The notes: generated by a model from the letters alone, not told the origin. A stretch of DNA of 64,000 bases from an uncultured OM182 clade bacterium (GCA_905182025.1 CAJJAA010000034.1:36534-100533); one strand, 5' to 3'. Numbered from the stretch's first letter, positions 38,478 through 48,768 are shown. Made by a program: numbers and translations.

Positions 38478-39116
38478 ATGTTAGATCTTCGAAAAATGAC
38501 AGTTTGGACAATCGCAATCACAGCACTGTTTTCGTATCAGAGTGCTGAGGCGACGAGTCGCATCGATGTAAACACTTCGCTTGCGGCGTCGAACTATCGC
38601 GTATTTTTCAAAGCGGACGCAAGCATGCCGAATCACTATGCATTCCTAAATATGATGGAAAATTTTTCGTCTGATAATTCGAAAAAAACTAAACAGAAAA
38701 ACCTTACCGACGTGCAATCACTGTTTAAAATCCCCGAACAGTCAGCGCAGGCGTTTATACAAATCATCGTCCAGTCATATGCTGCCATGACTTCCAACAA
38801 TCGCGTGGCGACGCAAAAAATGCTTTGCTCGAAAGAACTCTATATCGACGATCGAGCAGCGACCTACGAGCTGCTAGATGTATTGGATGACATCAAGGAA
38901 ACCAATTTGGTTCGTCAATACCAACTGATTAACCTTGCGGCATCTCATCTCGGTGTTAACCAACACAATGTGTCTACTGAATTTAAAGAGTGGCTTGATA
39001 TACTCAAGCGGCAACAAACACACCACAAATTTAATCACGCCGCACTCTACCGCCAAAGTGAAGAAAATGTTGAAACGGTTGTGTCGCGAAGCTGCCGTTT
39101 TTTAGCCGCCAACTAA
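38478..39116 (+). CDS. Secreted hypothetical protein
   Basis: 212 residues with a likely N-terminal signal peptide (residues 1-27, cleavage near SAEA-TS). The rest is soluble and mostly helical. Two Cys (CSKELY and SCRF) could form a disulfide in the periplasm. No family recognised. It lies opposite to the following redox gene with its 3' end 60 bases away, and has no obvious terminator. Confidence 0.65.
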   Translation: MLDLRKMTVWTIAITALFSYQSAEATSRIDVNTSLAASNYRVFFKADASMPNHYAFLNMMENFSSDNSKKTKQKNLTDVQSLFKIPEQSAQAFIQIIVQSYAAMTSNNRVATQKMLCSKELYIDDRAATYELLDVLDDIKETNLVRQYQLINLAASHLGVNQHNVSTEFKEWLDILKRQQTHHKFNHAALYRQSEENVETVVSRSCRFLAAN

Positions 39117-39175
39117 CGCTTGTACGCGACCCATAACATCTCTACTGACCCACAAAAAATGTATGAGCGTGTCAG

Positions 39176-39817
39176 CTAGATAGCCTGGCTTTCTTCTTTT
39201 TGCAACTTACGTAGATGATCAAGAAATCGCTGCAAGACATTGTAACTCTGATGCCCGACCACAAAGAGATCATTACTAACAAAGGTCGGCACGCCATTTA
39301 GCCCCATTTCTCGGGCTCGCTGCCAATCTTCATCAACCAGATCACTGAATGTGCGTTCTGTGATGACGCTGCGCGCCACGTCGCCATCCAAGCCCACTTC
39401 TTCGGCAAGCTGAACTAATGTATCGATGTCCGATATGTTTTTATTCTCAACAAAATAAGCTTGGTAAAGTTTCATATGCAGTGCATCGCCACCCTCGACA
39501 GTATCGGCCCATCGACCTAACTCCTGCGCAAGACGGCTATTATAGGTCATCGTGCGATCCGAATAGGGTAGTCCATATTCATCAGCTATCGACTTTATTT
39601 GCGTTTGGAAGGCTTCAACTTGAGACTCTCTGCCTTTAAACAGATCTGCTAAAGACCTGCCCTGCATTGGCGTTTCCGGATGCAATGGAAAGAACGACCA
39701 ATTAACTACAACGTCTTTTTCTTTTCTTAACTGTTCAATACTCACGGTACTGAGATAACACCAAGGTCAGACGTAGTCTGTAAAGACCTCAATATGTATC
39801 GGTGCTGACTGGGCCAT
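39176..39817 (-). CDS. DsbA/FrnE-like thioredoxin-fold protein, probable selenoprotein (Sec17)
   Basis: 213 residues if the UGA at 39767-39769 is read as selenocysteine. The product begins MAQSAPIHIEVFTDYV-U-P-W-C-Y-L-S, exactly where FrnE/DsbA relatives have the CPWC active site. After the UGA the frame goes on through the DsbA-insert helical domain to 'GVPTFVSND' with the cis-Pro loop (VPT). An AGGAG five bases before the ATG at 39817 supports this start. The GTG at 39745 that would start the open part has no ribosome-binding site and would remove the active site. A stem-loop with a G-leading loop lies 16 bases after the UGA. The protein probably reduces or isomerises disulfides. Confidence 0.82.
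39741..39769 (-). promoter_or_regulatory. Candidate SECIS and selenocysteine UGA of the FrnE-like gene
   Basis: After the UGA (39767-39769), 16 bases lead to the apical loop GUACCG, held by CUCA/UGAG (39751-39754 with 39741-39744). The loop begins with G. A weaker lower stem (GUU with AAC) adds an internal loop. These features fit the published bacterial SECIS rules (loop 16-37 nt after UGA, G at loop position 1-2). A longer or better stem was not found. Confidence 0.62.
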
Positions 39818-39856
39818 AATAACTCCTGCGTGAATTAGCGATATTGACAGTATGAT

Positions 39857-42301
39857 TTATAAGCGGGCCACCTTCAATCGGGTCGCGTTCGCAACGACCG
39901 TCAGTGAAGACAGTGCCATTGCCAAGCCCGCGTAAGCTGGCGCAATCAACGTCGGATAAAGAATCCCGGCTGCGACCGGAATCAGCATGACATTGTAGGC
40001 GAATGCACCGATCAAATTTTGATAGATATTGTTCATCACTTTCTTAGACAGGGTAAGTACAGCGGGAATTTCATGAATGCCGCCCCTGACCAGTGCAACA
40101 TCGGCACTTTCAATGGCGATATCAGCACCCTGCCCAATCGCAATGCCAACGTCAGCAATACTTAAAGCCATTGCATCATTGATGCCATCGCCCACCATCG
40201 CGACCTTTTGTCCACTGGCCTGTATCGCCTTGATCGCCGTCAGTTTTTGGGCAGGCAGAAGCTCGGCGTAATATTCATCAATGCCCAACTCCTTGGCTAT
40301 CTGTTCTACCTTCGTCAGCCCATCACCCGACATCATAATGACATTCAGCTTCATTGCCTGCAGCTTTCTGACAATCGATTTGGCTTCAGGTCGAAGCTCG
40401 TCCGTCACGTCAAAGCTACCAACTTGCTTGTTATCAAAGGCAACAAGGATGCTTGAATCACTCGTCCTTTCTAAATTGATATCGCGTCGCGCCAAGAAAG
40501 CCGGGTTACCTATAACAACTTGCGTACCGTCGATGGTGCCAACAATGCCGCCACCTGGAAATAGTTCAACCTCACGCACCTTTGCTCCGCCGGCGTCTTT
40601 CAGGTCGGCGCTCGATAGCTTTAGCGCCTGACAATGATCGTCGACCGCGCGAGCAATGGGATGCTCGGATAGGCGCTCAAGGCAACTCACATAGGTCCAA
40701 AATCGGCTCTCATCAATCTGAATCGCCGCGGCTGAAACATAAAGCTTACCTTGAGTCAGGGTGCCGGTTTTATCAAACACGACTGTGCCGATATTTGCAC
40801 CTTCTTGCAGAACTTGACCATTTTTGACTAACAGACCTTGTTTGGCACCCCGTGATACGCCGAGCATAATCGACATTGGTATCGCTAACCCAACCGCGCA
40901 GGGGCAGGCGATAATTAACACGGTCATTGCGGTCGTGACACCTAGGTCGAGTGATGCAGATTCCGCAAACCAAAACCAAAAAACAAAAGTAGCGATTGAA
41001 ATCAACATCACTGCAGGCACGAAAAAAGCGGCAATGCGATCGGTAATCCTTGCTATTTGGGGCTTTGAGTTTTGTGCTTGTCTTACACCCTCGGCCAGCC
41101 GAGCTAACGTTGTGTTCCTGCCAATCTGCTCAACCTGCATAACTAAACTGCCATACTGATTGACCGTGCCGGCGACAATTAAATCACCGACAACTTTGTC
41201 GACTGGCAACGATTCACCCGTTAGCATCGATTCATCAATGCTTGAATAACCTTGCGTTACAACACCGTCGACCGCAGCACTATCACCGGGTCTTAGTCGA
41301 ACCAAATCACCCACCTTGACTTGATCGACGGGCCGAAGATACTCGGCTCCCGACTCAAGCACTGTCACATCATCAGGCGCAAGATTGAGCAATTTTTCGA
41401 TCGCACTGGCTGACTTCATGCGCGAGTAATGCTCAAGCGCTTTACCCAACCCAACGAAACCGATGACAAACAATCCACCCTCATAAAACACATAGTCGTT
41501 CTCGCTGATGCTCGGAAACAGCAAAACAAGCGTCGAATAAAACCATGCGGTGCCGGTACCTAGCGCAACCAACGTATCCATCGTCAATGAACGATGACGG
41601 AGCGCCTTGATCGCGTTAACGTAGAAATGTCTACCGCTGTAAAACATAATGCATAGAACAACGAGCGCGACTGTTAACCAGATGGTGGTTAACGAAATGG
41701 CCGGTAATGCACCTAACATTGTTGCCAGCATGAGCGCACTTGCTGCGCCTATTGCGACAATCGACCGCCGTAAACCCTGGCTGAACTGTTGCTTGTCCAG
41801 AATTTCCTTTTCATCCATCGATAGACTGGACAGCTCTGTTGCTCCGTATCCAAGCCCACCAAAAACCGCAACGATTTCAGGCGCAGACAAGGTCGATGAA
41901 ACATAGGCGCTTTCATCCGCAAAGTTAACACTGACCTGGTGGACAGTTGGCAGGTTTTGAAGTGCGTTTTCGATATTGCGAACGCAAGCGGTACAGGACA
42001 TACCGCTAATGAGGAATTGGTGGTCTTGCCAGCTCTCCATGTTCAAATCGACGACGGGCTCTGCATCCGCTATTGGTTCCTCGCTTTGACTGTCCGTCTG
42101 ATAGCCGCTGGCGATAATCGCGGCCTCAATTAGGTCACGATCGGCATCACCGGCTACGCTGACAATACCGTTGTCGAGATCAACTTTCGTTTCTGTTACG
42201 CCAGGGACCTTATTGACGGCCTCTGAAACACGACGAACACAGCTATTACAATGCATGCCGATAACATTGAATTGTTTGAGTTTTGACATTGGTAAAGTCA
42301 T
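39857..42301 (-). CDS. copA: Copper-translocating P-type ATPase
   Basis: 814-residue P1B ATPase that exports copper(I). Two N-terminal heavy-metal domains carry MHCNSC (16-21) and MSCTAC (101-106). The membrane ion motif is CPC (466-468), the phosphorylation site DKTGT (510-514), with 'HPIAR' and the ATP-binding 'GDGINDA' later. An AGGGGTGG precedes the ATG. Its neighbours (FrnE-like and ArsC-like selenoproteins and a DUF1295 membrane protein) suggest a role in metal and thiol homeostasis. Confidence 0.95.
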   Translation of the reverse strand: MTLPMSKLKQFNVIGMHCNSCVRRVSEAVNKVPGVTETKVDLDNGIVSVAGDADRDLIEAAIIASGYQTDSQSEEPIADAEPVVDLNMESWQDHQFLISGMSCTACVRNIENALQNLPTVHQVSVNFADESAYVSSTLSAPEIVAVFGGLGYGATELSSLSMDEKEILDKQQFSQGLRRSIVAIGAASALMLATMLGALPAISLTTIWLTVALVVLCIMFYSGRHFYVNAIKALRHRSLTMDTLVALGTGTAWFYSTLVLLFPSISENDYVFYEGGLFVIGFVGLGKALEHYSRMKSASAIEKLLNLAPDDVTVLESGAEYLRPVDQVKVGDLVRLRPGDSAAVDGVVTQGYSSIDESMLTGESLPVDKVVGDLIVAGTVNQYGSLVMQVEQIGRNTTLARLAEGVRQAQNSKPQIARITDRIAAFFVPAVMLISIATFVFWFWFAESASLDLGVTTAMTVLIIACPCAVGLAIPMSIMLGVSRGAKQGLLVKNGQVLQEGANIGTVVFDKTGTLTQGKLYVSAAAIQIDESRFWTYVSCLERLSEHPIARAVDDHCQALKLSSADLKDAGGAKVREVELFPGGGIVGTIDGTQVVIGNPAFLARRDINLERTSDSSILVAFDNKQVGSFDVTDELRPEAKSIVRKLQAMKLNVIMMSGDGLTKVEQIAKELGIDEYYAELLPAQKLTAIKAIQASGQKVAMVGDGINDAMALSIADVGIAIGQGADIAIESADVALVRGGIHEIPAVLTLSKKVMNNIYQNLIGAFAYNVMLIPVAAGILYPTLIAPAYAGLAMALSSLTVVANATRLKVARL

Positions 42302-42358
42302 GTGCCACCCCTATTAGGGGCGGCACTGTAAACCGTGAAGCTACTGGAACGTAAAGCC

Positions 42359-43231
42359 TTAAATTGACCTTTTAGGGAGCAGAACAAGCACCGACGTGCG
42401 CTTGATATAGTCCTGGTACTCGGGCTCTTCTCCCCAGCGTTTACGACCACTGTGTTCGAGCATTCTGACGCCACTTACGAACATCAATAAAAATGTGACA
42501 AAGACAGGTGAAATGAGTGTGAAATATTGCCAGCCTACCAAGACAGGCAGCGCCATCACCGCAACGCCAATCCATAAAAGAATCTCACCAAAGAAATTTG
42601 GGTGTCGCGAGTAAGCCCACAACCCCGATGTAATAAAGCCTGATTTGTTTTCCGCGCGGAACACCGTCTTTTGGTGATCGGCGACAATTTCGATACCGAA
42701 GCCGATAACCCACAAACCAAGACCACAAAGCCCAACGACGCCAAAGTCAACGGACTGAGACGTTGTTATGGCAGCAAGCCCGGCTGATGCGGTGATAAAC
42801 ACCCACAGGCCCTGAAGCGTCCAAGTCATTAAGAACTGCAAAGGAATAGTTTTCATTTTGGTAAAACGTCGATCGAAACCCGCTTTTCTAACTCGCCCAA
42901 ATAGAAACGTTCCTAACCTGATCGCCCAAACACCGATACAAACCGCCAAGATAATCGATCGCGTCGTCATCTCTTCGGTCAAAGTCACGGCGACCAACAA
43001 AAGGGTAACGTAGGTCACACTGCCCATAAAATCATAATAGTGTTCGGTTTGCGCGATATAGGATGGAATGTAGCCCAGCCAATTCATGCCGAACGCCAGC
43101 AGACCACATATCACAAAAACGGGCATGCCGTTGAAGCTGGCACCGCCTTGGCTACCGGCGAAAGCGACTGCAGCCCCTAAGACCAGAGCGACACTAATTC
43201 CGAATATCGATTGAACATTGACGTTCTTCAC
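42359..43231 (-). CDS. DUF1295 membrane protein (steroid reductase-like)
   Basis: 290 residues with about seven membrane helices and the C-terminal signature 'SRHPNFFGEILLWIG' of the DUF1295/steroid 5-alpha-reductase-like family, possibly a NADPH-dependent reductase of a lipid or steroid. The GTG start at 43231 is preceded by AAGGA. The frame is open back to 43351, but those residues are less hydrophobic and probably not translated. Confidence 0.85.
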   Translation of the reverse strand: MKNVNVQSIFGISVALVLGAAVAFAGSQGGASFNGMPVFVICGLLAFGMNWLGYIPSYIAQTEHYYDFMGSVTYVTLLLVAVTLTEEMTTRSIILAVCIGVWAIRLGTFLFGRVRKAGFDRRFTKMKTIPLQFLMTWTLQGLWVFITASAGLAAITTSQSVDFGVVGLCGLGLWVIGFGIEIVADHQKTVFRAENKSGFITSGLWAYSRHPNFFGEILLWIGVAVMALPVLVGWQYFTLISPVFVTFLLMFVSGVRMLEHSGRKRWGEEPEYQDYIKRTSVLVLLPKRSI

Positions 43232-43364
43232 TGCTTTATCCTTCTTATTATTATAATTATTAGCAATCCAGGCTCGTAAGTTTAAATACGCAGCGGATTC
43301 AGGTTGGATTAACCTAGCGCTTGGCCGATAATACCACTTCAGATTTTTCACGGGTTAAAAGAGT

Positions 43365-43688
43365 ATGTACGAAACATGGCGTTCGATGGGTTTACTCAGA
43401 AACCTTCTACATCTACTCGCGGTTAGCTTGATTTTTGTACTGCCGTTTTCAGAACCGGCCTGGCATCCAGAGGGCGCACAGATCATTCTTGGCGCGGTTA
43501 TACCCGCTGTCGCTCCGATGATCGTCATCATCATCATGCTTGATACGCTGATGGGCAAAGTGTTCCAATCCGACGCAGCCGAGCCTGAAAAAAAGGCCTA
43601 CTACGGCGCCGTCATGAAAACCAACCTATCTATCGCCCTCGTCGTGACACTTATGTGGCTAGAGGCTTTTAACGACGCACTATTTTAA
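43365..43688 (+). CDS. Small inner-membrane protein
   Basis: 107 residues with three hydrophobic helices (about 13-30, 42-62 and 88-104). I recognise no family. It is divergent from the DUF1295 gene. A strong hairpin (43737-43764) follows 48 bases after the stop. Confidence 0.65.
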   Translation: MYETWRSMGLLRNLLHLLAVSLIFVLPFSEPAWHPEGAQIILGAVIPAVAPMIVIIIMLDTLMGKVFQSDAAEPEKKAYYGAVMKTNLSIALVVTLMWLEAFNDALF

Positions 43689-43736
43689 AACCGTTCCTTT
43701 GAGCGCGTTGATTTACTCGATTCGTTGTCGTTTGTC

Positions 43737-43764
43737 ATTGTCGCAACATCCTCGTTGCGACAAT
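43737..43764. repeat. Eleven-base perfect hairpin
   Basis: ATTGTCGCAAC (43737-43747) and GTTGCGACAAT (43754-43764) are exact complements around ATCCTC. It lies between the 3' ends of the small membrane gene and the ArsC-like selenoprotein. There is no T tract on either side, so termination by the usual mechanism is unlikely. It may protect mRNA ends. Confidence 0.75.
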
Positions 43765-43806
43765 TCGCATCAACCACATTTACCCGCGAAACCCAGCCTC
43801 AAGTCG

Positions 43807-44148
43807 TCAGCCCACGAGCTCATCAAAAACTTCCTCATTGAAGCCCACTAACAGCGTTTTGCCCTTGCGAATTGTCGGCGCGCGCATATTACCGGTCGGC
43901 CCAAGCATTGCCGCTACGGCTTCTTCAGACGGCAAATCACCGGCCGCAAAAATCTCAATTTTCTTACCCTTCATCGCGACGAGTTTAGATGCGTTCGCCA
44001 GCATCTCTGAAGCCTCATCTGCCCCTAACTTTCGACTAGCAGGCACGCTTTCTTTAATTGTTACATCACTTGCTTCCAAAAACTTGGATGCTTTAGTGCA
44101 GCTGGTTCAGCCCTTACGGACGTAATACCAGTCAATTGACTTGGCCAT
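43807..44148 (-). CDS. ArsC/thioredoxin-like protein, probable selenoprotein (Sec14)
   Basis: 113 residues if UGA at 44107-44109 is read as selenocysteine: MAKSIDWYYVRKG-U-T-S-C-TKASKFLEA. The U-x-x-C lies where ArsC-like relatives have an active-site Cys, and the rest (RKLGADEASEML..., 'GPTGNMRAPTIRKGKTLLVGF') matches the ArsC-family fold. The ATG at 44148 has GGGAG upstream. The open part alone could only start at a TTG (44079) within the fold with no ribosome-binding site. A stem-loop follows 23 bases after the UGA. The protein could be a thiol/selenol reductase. This family is also known as selenoproteins in other bacteria. Confidence 0.85.
44072..44109 (-). promoter_or_regulatory. Candidate SECIS and selenocysteine UGA of the ArsC-like gene
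   Basis: Twenty-three bases after the UGA (44107-44109) there is a stem UCCAA/UUGGA (44084-44088 with 44075-44079) around a loop GUUU that begins with G. The helix continues below one A-A mismatch with GC/GC. Loop position and G-first loop fit the bacterial SECIS rules. Confidence 0.72.
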
Positions 44149-44354
44149 TTTCCTAACTCCCATCTCTTTTGTTAAGGTGAGCCCTAAGGCTTTGTTCCGT
44201 ACTTGCTGATAGAGTACGTAAGCGAGCTAAGGGATTCAATCAATATGTCATGACAATCGCATACATCCAGCGCATGACAGCCGACATAGACTTTGGCTAG
44301 ATCAGCCTTTTTTACTCAATGGCTACGACCAAAACAACAGCAAGGATATCGATC

Positions 44355-45326
44355 ATGGAACGGGTACCGACGATTAATATTAACGACTACCGTCAGGGAA
44401 AATTATCGGCTGAATCCATTGCGGCCCTAGATAAAGCCTGCAGGGATCATGGTTTCTTTCTTTTGTCAGGTCATGGGCTCGACGATCTGATGGCGCAAAT
44501 GTGGCAGCAGGCTGAAGGTTTCTTTGAAGAGCCACAAGCATTAAAACAATCAGTTCGACGTTCTGAGAAAAACCCGATGGGTTATTACGACAGAGAACTG
44601 ACAAAACAAAAACGCGATCTAAAAGAAGTCTTCGATTTTAAAGCCGGCGGTCATCAGTCGACCCGCAGCCATGTTCAAACCCAATGGCCTGACGATCGAC
44701 CTGAATTCAAACAGGTGCTCTCAGATTATTTCGTCGCCTGCACGCAGCTTGCTGAAGATACTATCTCGATGGTTTATGCCAACTTAGGCTTGAGTCTCGA
44801 CAATGTGGCGAGCGACTTCGGTTCGATACACACCAGCTCGATGCGGCTTAATCACTACCCGATTGACGATTTATTAACCGCGGCGGACCGCCTAGAGGTA
44901 AACCCCCTTGGGGATATGGCGCTACATCACCACACCGACCCGGGCTCGATCACATTGCTTGCGCAGGACAACACGGGGGGTCTGCAAGCTTTATCAAAGA
45001 GCGAGGGTTGGATCAACATTCCGCCGAAGGCGAACACCTTCGTGGTTAATTTGGGGGATTGCCTACAAGTACAAACGAACGATCACTATGTTGCGGCGGT
45101 ACATCGCGTTGTCCCCATGAGTGACAGGAATCGCTACAGCACAGCCTTCTTTTTCCAGCCTCGATTCGATGCTGTCATCAAACCGTTGAACGAAGATCAG
45201 GTCGGGCAGCCGTTGTATCGTGAGTTTAGTTGGCGGGACTATATTAAGGGACGTGTAACCGACAACTATGCAGATTTGGGCGAGGATGATATCCAAATTT
45301 CCCGATACAAAATGGCGGCGACTTAA
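44355..45326 (+). CDS. 2-oxoglutarate/Fe(II) oxygenase (isopenicillin N synthase family)
   Basis: 323-residue non-haem iron enzyme. The iron ligands are His193, Asp195 (HTD) and His250, and the 2-oxoglutarate-binding Arg260-x-Ser262 is in RYS. The N-terminal domain is 'PTININDY...FFLLSGHG'. It hydroxylates or oxidises a small metabolite. AAGGA lies eight bases before the ATG at 44355, which is preferred over the upstream in-frame ATG. It shares a bidirectional terminator with the TonB receptor. Confidence 0.9.
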   Translation: MERVPTININDYRQGKLSAESIAALDKACRDHGFFLLSGHGLDDLMAQMWQQAEGFFEEPQALKQSVRRSEKNPMGYYDRELTKQKRDLKEVFDFKAGGHQSTRSHVQTQWPDDRPEFKQVLSDYFVACTQLAEDTISMVYANLGLSLDNVASDFGSIHTSSMRLNHYPIDDLLTAADRLEVNPLGDMALHHHTDPGSITLLAQDNTGGLQALSKSEGWINIPPKANTFVVNLGDCLQVQTNDHYVAAVHRVVPMSDRNRYSTAFFFQPRFDAVIKPLNEDQVGQPLYREFSWRDYIKGRVTDNYADLGEDDIQISRYKMAAT

Positions 45327-45390
45327 AACGTCGTGCTAATCTAACCTGCAAAAAAGACACACTCCATCATTCAACAAAAATTCAATCCAA

Positions 45391-45421
45391 AAAAAAAGGC
45401 TGCATTTCTGCAGCCTTTTTT
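45391..45421. terminator. Bidirectional terminator
   Basis: GGCTGCA (45398-45404) and TGCAGCC (45409-45415) pair around TTTC, with A residues before and T after, so it can serve both the oxygenase (+) and the first TonB receptor (-). An identical copy ends the second receptor gene. Confidence 0.92.
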
Positions 45422-45445
45422 GTCTAGCACATAGTTAAGTCGAAA

Positions 45446-48344
45446 TTACTGACCTAACATATAGCTTAGTTCTACACCGTACTGTCGAGGAGACGTCACG
45501 CCAGAACTCTGACGGTAGCCTTCACCTTCACCATTTCGTAGTACCTGCAGGACACCAACATCGTCAAAGACGTTATTGACGTAGCCCGCAACAACCCACT
45601 GAGAGCTTGCAGACGTCCAAGTCGCGCGAAGGTCAGTACGATCATAAGAGTCAGCTTTTTCAGTCTCAGACTCGAAAGGTGAGTAGTAAACCTCATCAAT
45701 CCAGCTGTAAACACCGAAGAAGTCTAGACGTGATCCGCCAGAAAGCTCCATGCCGTAACTGGCCCATGCAGTGTACTTAAGTTCAGGTACTTGCAGGATC
45801 TGGTTACCATTGATGTTTTGCGTCAGCTTATTGAAGTCAGGGAACAAAGACTCAGGTGTCTGAGGCTGTGCTGGATCCTGAATAAGCAGATCTCCATCAT
45901 ATTCACTCGGTGTGTAACTGAAGTTACCACCGACGGTCCAGTTTTCAGATGCAAGCCATAGAACCTCAGCTTCAATACCCATAATCTCAGCACCGGGTGC
46001 CTCAAGAACAGATGTTGTTGTGCCGGGCGCGCCACCTGGTACGAGCGGCGGTGTGACTTCTGTTGCGACTGTATGAATGTTTTCATAGTCGTAGTAGTAG
46101 AAAGAACCGTTTAACTGAAGTGAGTCATCAAACAACTGTGTCTTGTAACCAAATTCATAAGCGAGCAATTCTTCTGGATCATAATCAGGTGTTGCACTGA
46201 AGAAGACCAAGTTATTACCACCTGAGCGGTAACCCGATGTCGCAGATAAATACAGCAGCGTGCTGTCAGTCACATTCCAATCAAGATTGACACGACCTGT
46301 GGTCTTTCTATCTATCCGAGTAAAGGGACGATAAACACTAACCGCGGCAGGAATACCACCGTTAACAGCAAGAGGCGTACCTCTTTCAATGCCATCAGCG
46401 CCGGTTACAAGACCACCATTGGCTCGGTTGTAATTGGCTAAAGAACCACTACCGGCACCCGTGATGCCAGCAAGAGGCCCGGCGGCCGCTTCGATATACC
46501 GAAACAGATTTTCTTCCGCATCAATTTCGTCTTCTGCGTAGCGAATACCAACTGTCAAAGTGAACACATCATTAATGTCCCAGACACCTTGAGTGTAGGC
46601 AGCAAACGCTTTACGAACCGTCTGTGTGTGATACAGAAGATCACTACCTACGCTATCAATGCCGTGCTGAACATTAAGATCAGGGTGCGAACCATCATCG
46701 CCATACCATTGGCTAATATGCAGATTGTTATTCGCCGCAGGTGCAGGATTGTCAGATGCAAAGTTAACCGCACATGAGGCTGCTGGTGTCGCTGCCGTTT
46801 GACAAATATTCTTTGCTGAGTGCAACGTTACGGGTTGAGACCCATTGCCGTTCCTGAGTTGCGCCAAAAAACGCGCCACCCAATCCAGTATTATCGACAT
46901 AAGCATTTGCGTAACGACTGTCAGCACCGGCCGCCGTTGCTGCCGAATAAAAGTCTCCGCGCTGATCAATGGTTGCATCGTAGAAGAAAATACCTGAAGT
47001 GAACGACAGGCTATCGCCGAACTCGTAGAACGCTTGTAATTCATGAGACGTATATCGTGCCTCGTGATTTACATAAAACTGGCGATCATGAAACTCACTA
47101 TTGGTGTTGTCATCATCGGTCGTACGTTCATAAGACAATTTGTTGTAACCGTAGATGTATTTCAGCTCCAACGTATCTGTCACTGTCCAAGATGCATTGA
47201 ACTGCACACCTTGCTGGTCAAATTCCTCTTGCTGCAGACCGTTCGTGAAAGCACACAAATCGCTACCGGATATATCGCCATCAAACACACACTCGTTCAA
47301 ACGAGCAGCACTCTCGGGAGAAGTTTCATTGAAGCCATCCATTGAGGCAGCGGCATTTTGAAATCCATCGAAATCTGCGATGTCAATACCAAGCCGATTA
47401 GGTTGGGCTTCGATTGACGCGCCTGTAGTTGGATCAGTGTATGTATTAATGCGCGAATTTACATCATAAAAGTCTGATGCATCCGCGTTGGTCTGAGTTC
47501 TATCAATTGCGCGAAAACCTGGAACGATGTCAGTCGTATTACGCTGATTCAGTCCATTTTCGTTCAATACAACAAGACCACCGCCGTTGGCACCACCAAA
47601 GACTCGGTCAATTTGCATGCTGTTAGCACGCACATTGAATTCCAAGTTTTCTGTTGGCGTCCATTTGAATTGTACTGCAACATTTTCAGTACCCAAGCCG
47701 TCAAGGTCATCGCCTGAACCGCCTTCTTCAATAATACCGTCACGGTCTCGAACACTGAAGTTCAAACGTGCAGCAAGAACGTCTTCGATAATGCTACCGT
47801 TGACCATGCCGTAGTATTCTTGTGTGCCGAAGTTACCGCCGATCACCTTAAAGCCATAATCTAGCTCGTGGGTTGGCTCTTTATAGAGAATGTTAATCGC
47901 ACCACCAACGGCGTTACGACCATACAACGTACCCTGTGGTCCACGAAGAACCTCAATACGTTGAACATCCCAGAAAGTCGCAGCGGTTGCTGTCAACAAA
48001 TCTTCTGAGTAAACGTTGTTCATGTAAGTTGCGACACCGGGATCCCCACCCAATGCACGGAAGTTACGTCCAACACCACGAATTGTTGCATCGTAAGGCT
48101 GAATGGTTGTCGCAGGCACAAAGTTCTGCAGGTCTTCCTGGTTTCGGATACCGAAATCATCGAGAAACTGATCTGTGAATGCGGTAATGGATATCGACGT
48201 ATCCTGAACGGTTGATTCTTGCCGTTCCGCCGTGACGACGACTTCTTCGATCTTCCGATCCGCAGCATAACTTATGCTGGCAGCTGGAATTGCCAAGGCA
48301 GCACCGATAAGTGCTGTACCGAGGCGGTTCTTTCTATCAAACAT
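45446..48344 (-). pseudogene. TonB-dependent receptor, copy 1, with one frameshift
   Basis: Outer-membrane receptor in two reading frames: the N-terminal part (48344 down to about 46870) and the C-terminal part (to 45446), together about 960 residues. It has a signal peptide (MFDRKNRLGTALIGAALAIPAASISYA), a TonB box (EEVVVTAERQ), the plug domain ('RIEVLRGPQGTLYGRNAVGGAINI') and beta-barrel strands. Deleting one T from a six-T run at 46866-46871 joins the two frames, giving a normal sequence that matches copy 2. GGAGG precedes the ATG. It would import a siderophore, carbohydrate or other large substrate. It may be broken, or the run may be a sequence error. Confidence 0.85.
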
Positions 48345-48711
48345 GGTATCCCCTCCATCTTCGACGAAAAAAAACTCATAGAGTCCGAACATACAACTAA
48401 AGGGTAGAGGCCCTCAATATTCTTAAATTACCTCTATAAGACGTTTAACGTCTCTTTTATTTTTAATTATTTTTGTCGCTTTAGTGCTTGTAAATCCCCA
48501 AAACAGATAGCTCCGGCGAGATGCCACCCACCATAGAGCGAGGACTAACAGAAGTAAACACCTTTATTACCAATCTAGACGAAGGTTTACAGACCTAAAC
48601 AAACACCGAATCAGCCCGCCGAGGATTGAACACCACCGCTGATCTATACAATAATCACAACAGGTTGGCCTTAATGCGCCGGTAACTGCAGTAAACGAAC
48701 CTTATTTTGGG
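48345..48711. other. Region between the receptor copies
   Basis: About 370 bases with no gene. The first 150 or so are the upstream/promoter region of copy 1 and are similar to the region upstream of copy 2 (the stretch ending near 51880). The rest (about 48560-48711) shows nothing recognised. Confidence 0.6.
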
Positions 48712-48744
48712 CAAAAAAAAGGCTGCATTTCTGCAGCCTTTTTT
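48712..48744 (-). terminator. Terminator of TonB receptor copy 2
   Basis: GGCTGCA/TGCAGCC stem (48721-48727 with 48732-48738), TTTC loop and flanking A and T runs. It is the same sequence as the terminator at 45391-45421, copied by the duplication. Confidence 0.92.
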
Positions 48745-48768
48745 GTCTAGCACATGATTAGGTCGAAA

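Noticed and set aside
39176..39745. A DsbA-like gene starting at GTG 39745 as an independent short protein
   Set aside because: It has no ribosome-binding site and lacks the redox active site. The upstream ATG with AGGAG and the UGA at the Cys position explain it better.
43807..44079. A 90-residue gene starting at TTG 44079
   Set aside because: The start lies inside the SECIS-like stem and the fold, with no ribosome-binding site; the frame joins an upstream ATG through UGA.
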